Of a DNA stretch of 9,991 bases, positions 6,475 through 9,991 are shown in pieces; positions within the stretch are counted from its first letter, which is position 1; the number at the start of each line of letters is the position of its first letter. The translations under genes were made by a program, and so were the position numbers. The stretch is from Caldisericota bacterium. GTDB lineage: Bacteria; Caldisericota; Caldisericia; Cryosericales; Cryosericaceae. The stretch is taken from contig JAPLGI010000176.1 in assembly GCA_026390245.1 (NCBI GenBank), positions 1 through 9,991 of the forward strand. The letters run 5' to 3'. The notes beneath the pieces were generated by a model. It saw nothing but the letters and a program-made list of their open reading frames with translations, was not told the origin of the DNA and did no database searches.

Positions 6475-6479
6475 CGAAT

Positions 6480-6809
6480 GTGGCAACGATTCAGGACTTT
6501 GAGCAGCTCGACATCAGAACAGGAACGATCACGGCATGCGATCCGTTTCCCGGAGCCCGCAAGCCGGCGTACAAGCTGACGATCGACTTTGGGCCAGACG
6601 CAGGCCTCAAGCATTCCAGTGCGCAGATCACGGCTCTCTATGCGCCGGAGCAGCTTGTCGGGCGCCAGGTGCTTGGCGTCGTCAACTTCCCCAGCCGTAT
6701 CGTGGCGGGGTTTCCCTCGGAAGTGCTTGTCCTTGGCGTCTACGCACCCCAGGGCGTCGTGCTCATCACTGCCGACCGTCCGGTGCCCAACGGGCTCAGG
6801 CTCGGCTGA
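6480..6809 (+). CDS. csaA: CsaA, tRNA-binding-domain export chaperone-like protein
   Basis: A 109-residue single-domain protein, the full usual length of CsaA, which has the OB-fold tRNA-binding domain also found in methionyl-tRNA synthetase tails and Trbp111. Diagnostic segments are FEQLDIRTGTI (7-17), FPGARKPAYKLTIDFG (23-38), KHSSAQIT (44-51) and VVNFPSRIVAGFPSEVLVLG (67-86). Bacillus CsaA is described as a dimeric chaperone with export-related activity that also binds tRNA; its true physiological role remains unsettled. The start is GTG 6480, set by GGAGG at 6470-6474. It stands 66 bp before the HerA-like ATPase gene on the same strand, with no terminator between them, so read-through transcription is likely. 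Confidence 0.93.
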   Translation: MATIQDFEQLDIRTGTITACDPFPGARKPAYKLTIDFGPDAGLKHSSAQITALYAPEQLVGRQVLGVVNFPSRIVAGFPSEVLVLGVYAPQGVVLITADRPVPNGLRLG

Positions 6810-6819
6810 TCCGGAGGCG

Positions 6820-6847
6820 TTGTGTAACGGCGGGCAGCGCCTATCAT
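6820..6847 (+). promoter_or_regulatory. candidate internal promoter for the HerA-like ATPase gene
   Basis: TTGTGT at 6820-6825 (only the first three bases fit), 16 nt, then TATCAT at 6842-6847 (5 of 6). It lies in the 66-bp gap after csaA. If active it would let the ATPase be expressed independently of csaA. Confidence 0.35.
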
Positions 6848-6875
6848 GTGAGAGAAGCTCAATCAGGAGGCAACC

Positions 6876-9188
6876 GTGGACGAAGATAGAAGGACCTTCT
6901 ACATCGGCACTGAGGTGGACCCGGCGACGGGTCAGGCCGGAGCCCCTGTCCTGTATCCGGGAAAGGACCTGACAACACACGGCATCATCGTCGGCATGAC
7001 CGGATCGGGCAAGACGGGCTTGTCCATCGACCTCATAGAGGAGGCCCTCATCGACGGAATCCCAGTGATTGCCATCGATCCCAAGGGCGACCTCGGCAAC
7101 CTGCTCCTGACGTTTCCGAGCTTGAGCCCTGCGGAGTTTCAGCCGTGGGTGGACCCGGCTGAAGCCGAGCGCAAGGGGCTGAGCGTTCAGCAGACTGCCG
7201 TCGAAACGGCAGCGACCTGGCAGAAAGGGCTCGCCGGTTCCGGCATTGCGCCGGAACGGATCGCGCAGCTCAAGGCCGGGGCCGACTTCGTGATCTTCAC
7301 GCCAGGCTCGACAGCAGGCATCCCGGTCTCAGTTCTGCAGAGCTTCCGCAGGCCTGCGGGGGACCTCGGCGACGAGGAGACGCAGGAGAAGGTCAAAGGC
7401 GTCACCTCCGCCCTCCTGGGTCTCGTGGGCATCGACGCCGATCCCATTCGGAGCCGTGAACACATCCTCATCAGCTCCATCATTAACGATACCTGGGGCA
7501 AGGGCAGGGACCTGACCCTTCCAGACCTCATCGTGCAGCTCCAGAACCCGCCGTTTGAGAAGCTCGGGGTCTTCGAAGTGGATACCTTCTTCCCCCCAAA
7601 GGACCGGCTGGACCTTGCCATGCGCATCAACGGCCTCATCGCCTCACCTTCGTTCCAGTCCTGGCTCAACGGAGCTCCTCTGGACGTCGAGAGTTTTCTC
7701 CGCGCACCAGACGGCAGACCGCGCTGCAGTATCTTCGCCATCGCGCACCTGTCGGACGCCGAGCGCATGTTCTTCGTGACGCTTTTGCTGCAGGAAGTCC
7801 TTGCCTGGATGCGTCTCCAGCAGGGGACGGACTCTCTCCGGGCTCTGCTGTACTTTGACGAGGTGTTCGGATACTTCCCGCCCTACCCGTTCAATCCACC
7901 CTCCAAAGTGCCCCTGCTCACCCTGATGAAGCAGGCGCGCGCCTTTGGGCTTGGCGTGGTCCTGGCGACCCAGAACCCTGTGGACATCGACTACAAGGGT
8001 ATCAGCAACGCTGGCACCTGGATCATCGGCAAGCTGCAGCAGGAGGGCGACCGCGAACGTGTCATGGGTGGACTGGAGGGAGCACTGCAGGAAGGCGGCG
8101 GTACGCTCGACAGGGCATGGTTCAGCAGTATCCTGGGCAGTCTCAAGCCCCGCCAGTTCCTGCTGCACAACGTCCATACGGCCAGGCACGTCATCGTGCA
8201 GTCACGATTTGCGATGAGCTACTTGCGCGGACCCCTCACCAAGGCTCAAATAGGACAACTGATGGCGCCACGGAAGACCGAATTCGAACGTGTCACCCAC
8301 GAGACGCTGCCAACGTCGGGACCGTCGCGGTATCTGCCTGCCTTTCCTGATGGCATCCCAGTCCAGTTTGCCCCTGTCCCATCTGGGACGACGCTCGACC
8401 CCTACCTGTTTGGCGAAGCGGACGTGGCGTATGAGGACCAGACAACTTCTGTATTTGTTCAGCAGCACCTGCTTCTTGCCATCCCCGTGTCCCAGTGGCC
8501 CGTTGTAGACTGGACTGCGGCAGAGCAGCTGTCGTCGAGTGTGGCCTGGTGGGACAAGGCCCCGGATGGCGCGCTCTTTCAGGAGGTACCTGCCGACCTG
8601 CAGAAGCCCGCATCCTGGAAGACCATCGTCGCGCGGTTCAAGGACACGCTCAAGGTTCGCTCTCTCACACTGCTGACAAGCAAGCCCTACAAGGTGGCTC
8701 AGCAGGACGGCGAAACGGAAGCCCAGTTCATGGCCCGGCTGGGCGTCCTGTCCGCGCCCGACATTACGGGAGCCGTTGGCAAGGTGCGGGAGAAGCTCGA
8801 AGACAAGCAGCGGAAGCTGCAGGACGACCTCACCGAAGCACAGCAGCGGCTGAACATTGCTCAGATGGAGGCGCGCAACCGGAGTTCGACGGCGAACATG
8901 CAGACGGCGGAAGCGTTCCTTGGGCTGCTGGTCGGGCGCAAGCGCAGCTTCACAGCGGGCACACGGACAAGGGGGTCGGCGCAGACAATGCAGGAGAAAG
9001 CCCGGGACCTCCAGCAGAACGTGAACGACCTGCAGCAGCAGCTGGCGGTGCTGGCAGCACAGATGCAGGCGACGATGACAGCCGAGGAGCAGGCCGCCAA
9101 AGCGAAGTATCTCGCCGTCGATCAGAAGCTGCTGCGCCCAAAGGCAAGCAACATCGTCGTCAAGCGGGTAGGCGTCGTCTTCCGGTAG
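6876..9188 (+). CDS. HerA/VirD4-like P-loop ATPase with C-terminal coiled coil
   Basis: A 770-residue ATPase of the HerA/FtsK/VirD4 superfamily (DUF87/DUF853-like). Walker A is GMTGSGKT (40-47); AIDPKGDLGN (66-75) is the typical strand after it. Walker B is LLYFDEV (324-330, Asp328 Glu329). VVLATQNPVDID (361-372) carries the sensor Gln366, and QQEGDRERV (388-396) offers a candidate arginine finger. Relatives form hexameric rings that pump DNA or protein. Residues about 635-665 and 700-745 are rich in E/K/Q heptad-like sequence and probably make a coiled-coil hairpin. The two arms are joined by a segment with a basic patch (GRKRSFTAGTRTRG, 687-700). No transmembrane helix is visible, so it should be cytoplasmic. 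The start is GTG 6876, with AGGAGG at 6865-6870. It sits 66 bp after csaA. No NurA-type nuclease, conjugation gene or toxin is adjacent, so the specific function is unknown. Confidence 0.85.
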   Translation: MDEDRRTFYIGTEVDPATGQAGAPVLYPGKDLTTHGIIVGMTGSGKTGLSIDLIEEALIDGIPVIAIDPKGDLGNLLLTFPSLSPAEFQPWVDPAEAERKGLSVQQTAVETAATWQKGLAGSGIAPERIAQLKAGADFVIFTPGSTAGIPVSVLQSFRRPAGDLGDEETQEKVKGVTSALLGLVGIDADPIRSREHILISSIINDTWGKGRDLTLPDLIVQLQNPPFEKLGVFEVDTFFPPKDRLDLAMRINGLIASPSFQSWLNGAPLDVESFLRAPDGRPRCSIFAIAHLSDAERMFFVTLLLQEVLAWMRLQQGTDSLRALLYFDEVFGYFPPYPFNPPSKVPLLTLMKQARAFGLGVVLATQNPVDIDYKGISNAGTWIIGKLQQEGDRERVMGGLEGALQEGGGTLDRAWFSSILGSLKPRQFLLHNVHTARHVIVQSRFAMSYLRGPLTKAQIGQLMAPRKTEFERVTHETLPTSGPSRYLPAFPDGIPVQFAPVPSGTTLDPYLFGEADVAYEDQTTSVFVQQHLLLAIPVSQWPVVDWTAAEQLSSSVAWWDKAPDGALFQEVPADLQKPASWKTIVARFKDTLKVRSLTLLTSKPYKVAQQDGETEAQFMARLGVLSAPDITGAVGKVREKLEDKQRKLQDDLTEAQQRLNIAQMEARNRSSTANMQTAEAFLGLLVGRKRSFTAGTRTRGSAQTMQEKARDLQQNVNDLQQQLAVLAAQMQATMTAEEQAAKAKYLAVDQKLLRPKASNIVVKRVGVVFR

Positions 9189-9203
9189 AGGCTGACACCT
9201 CGC

Positions 9204-9273
9204 CTGTCACTGAGTCAGCCCGGACCTGCACTGTGCGGGTCCGGGCTGATGATTTGCAGGAAGACTGTGACAG
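9204..9273. terminator. long nested hairpin between convergent genes, probable shared terminator
   Basis: The arms 9215-9230 and 9234-9249 form a 16-bp stem with one G-T pair and a 3-nt loop. Outside it, CTGTCAC (9204-9210) pairs with GTGACAG (9267-9273). It lies between the ATPase stop (9188) and the kinase stop (9275) and could stall transcription from both sides. Neither side has a proper T-run, so classical intrinsic termination is uncertain. Confidence 0.5.
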
Positions 9274-9274
9274 A

Positions 9275-9991
9275 TCAGGACCGCAAGTCTGCCAGCGCGT
9301 CGGCAACAGTGGTGACGAGGTCCTCCATGTGATACGGCTTCTGGATGTAGCCGACCATGCCTGCATCGAGGGTGTCCTGCGCGTGGCCGTCCAGCCCATA
9401 GCCCGTTGACAGGATTGCGCGAACGGTGGGGTCGATGGCCTTGAGGGCTTTGAAGCACTCCTGACCATCCTTTCCGGGCATGACCATATCGATGATGACA
9501 AGGTCGGCCTCATGTGGATGCGCACGGTACCAGGCAACCGCCTCTGTGGAACCGGTGACAGTGACGACGTCGTACCCTGCCCGGTGCAGCATCTCACGCG
9601 CGAGCTTCCGGACGACCTCTTCGTCGTCGACGATGAGGATGCGCCCGTGCCCCTTTCCCGGGAGGTCGGCAGCATAGATGGTTGCGGGAACGATGTCAGT
9701 TGCAGGGATGTACACCGTGAAGGTTGTCCCCTTGCCGATATCGCTCCCTACGTCGATGAACCCCTTGTGCGCTTTTACGATCCCATAGACCATGGCAAGC
9801 CCCATGCCCGTACCCTGCCCCGCGTCCTTGGTTGTGAAAAAAGGCTCGAAAATGCGACGCAGGTTCTTCTTCTCGATACCAACACCGCTGTCCTTGACTG
9901 AGAGAGCGACAAATACGCCCGGCTCGGCTCCAGGGTGCGCCATGAGTTGCTCCGCGTCGAGGACCTGGCGCCAGGTCCGGAACGTCAGGCT
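9275..9991 (-). CDS. hybrid sensor histidine kinase, C-terminal part (5' partial)
   Basis: The frame stays open to the window edge, so ATG 9943 is internal and the sensor, the HisKA dimerisation helix with its histidine and the ATP-binding N box are missing. The visible 238 residues hold the end of the HATPase domain: DSGVGI (34-39), FEPFFTTK (48-55) and GTGMGL (60-65). A linker and a complete receiver domain follow: RILIVDDEE (acidic pair 122-123), phospho-accepting Asp168 in [14 protein letters not shown] (195-200) and Lys218 in QKPY. The layout, a family-typical kinase with a C-terminal receiver and no output domain, implies a phosphorelay to another protein or self-regulation. It converges with the ATPase gene across 86 bp. 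No cognate regulator is in view. Confidence 0.9.
   Translation of the reverse strand, partial: SLTFRTWRQVLDAEQLMAHPGAEPGVFVALSVKDSGVGIEKKNLRRIFEPFFTTKDAGQGTGMGLAMVYGIVKAHKGFIDVGSDIGKGTTFTVYIPATDIVPATIYAADLPGKGHGRILIVDDEEVVRKLAREMLHRAGYDVVTVTGSTEAVAWYRAHPHEADLVIIDMVMPGKDGQECFKALKAIDPTVRAILSTGYGLDGHAQDTLDAGMVGYIQKPYHMEDLVTTVADALADLRS

Noticed and set aside
6297..6980. N-terminal extension of the nucleotidase frame up to 6980
   Set aside because: It would run antisense across csaA, has no homology to the enzyme family, and bypasses ATG 6296 with its AGGAGGT site and TTGACA promoter.

Overview
The window is ordinary-looking bacterial chromosome. It is GC-rich and densely coded, and almost every gene has a strong GGAGG-type Shine-Dalgarno site 4-7 nt before an ATG or GTG start. 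It holds a BMP-family lipoprotein, a copper-amine-oxidase-type 'stalk' domain fused to a secreted binding protein, csaA, and an NAD(P)/FAD oxidoreductase next to a DUF1667 gene. That combination points to an anaerobic Firmicutes-like lineage or a deep-branching relative such as Caldisericota/Cryosericota. This placement is inference from gene content only. No rRNA, tRNA, CRISPR array, transposase or phage gene was seen.

Layout. (1) Positions 1-1515, plus strand: the end of a glycerol-3-phosphate-type redox operon. It contains the C-terminal part of an NAD(P)/FAD-dependent oxidoreductase, a small cysteine-motif DUF1667 protein and a 92-residue two-helix membrane protein. Positions 1516-1761 hold a good intrinsic terminator preceded by a promoter-like pair, possibly bounding a ~75-nt small RNA. 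(2) Positions 1762-4705, minus strand: two tandem BMP/PnrA-like (nucleoside-type) substrate-binding proteins. They share a gap-free ~368-residue domain at about 83% identity (hand count) but have different N-termini. The downstream copy is a lipoprotein; the upstream copy has an ordinary signal peptide and a stalk domain. (3) Positions 4830-6296, minus strand: a leaderless 5'-nucleotidase-family metallophosphoesterase. (4) Positions 6480-9188, plus strand: csaA followed by a 770-residue HerA/VirD4-like ATPase with a coiled-coil C-terminus. (5) Positions 9275-9991, minus strand: the C-terminal part of a hybrid histidine kinase (catalytic domain plus receiver), truncated by the window edge.

How they fit together. 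The first three genes plausibly form one membrane-linked electron-transfer unit. The two binding proteins and the nucleotidase suggest nucleoside capture and processing, but no ABC permease or ATPase for uptake is in view. CsaA and the HerA-like ATPase look co-transcribed, without an obvious shared function. No clearly novel system is visible. The most unusual items are the stalk-BMP fusion beside its lipoprotein twin, the csaA/HerA-like pair and the candidate small RNA.
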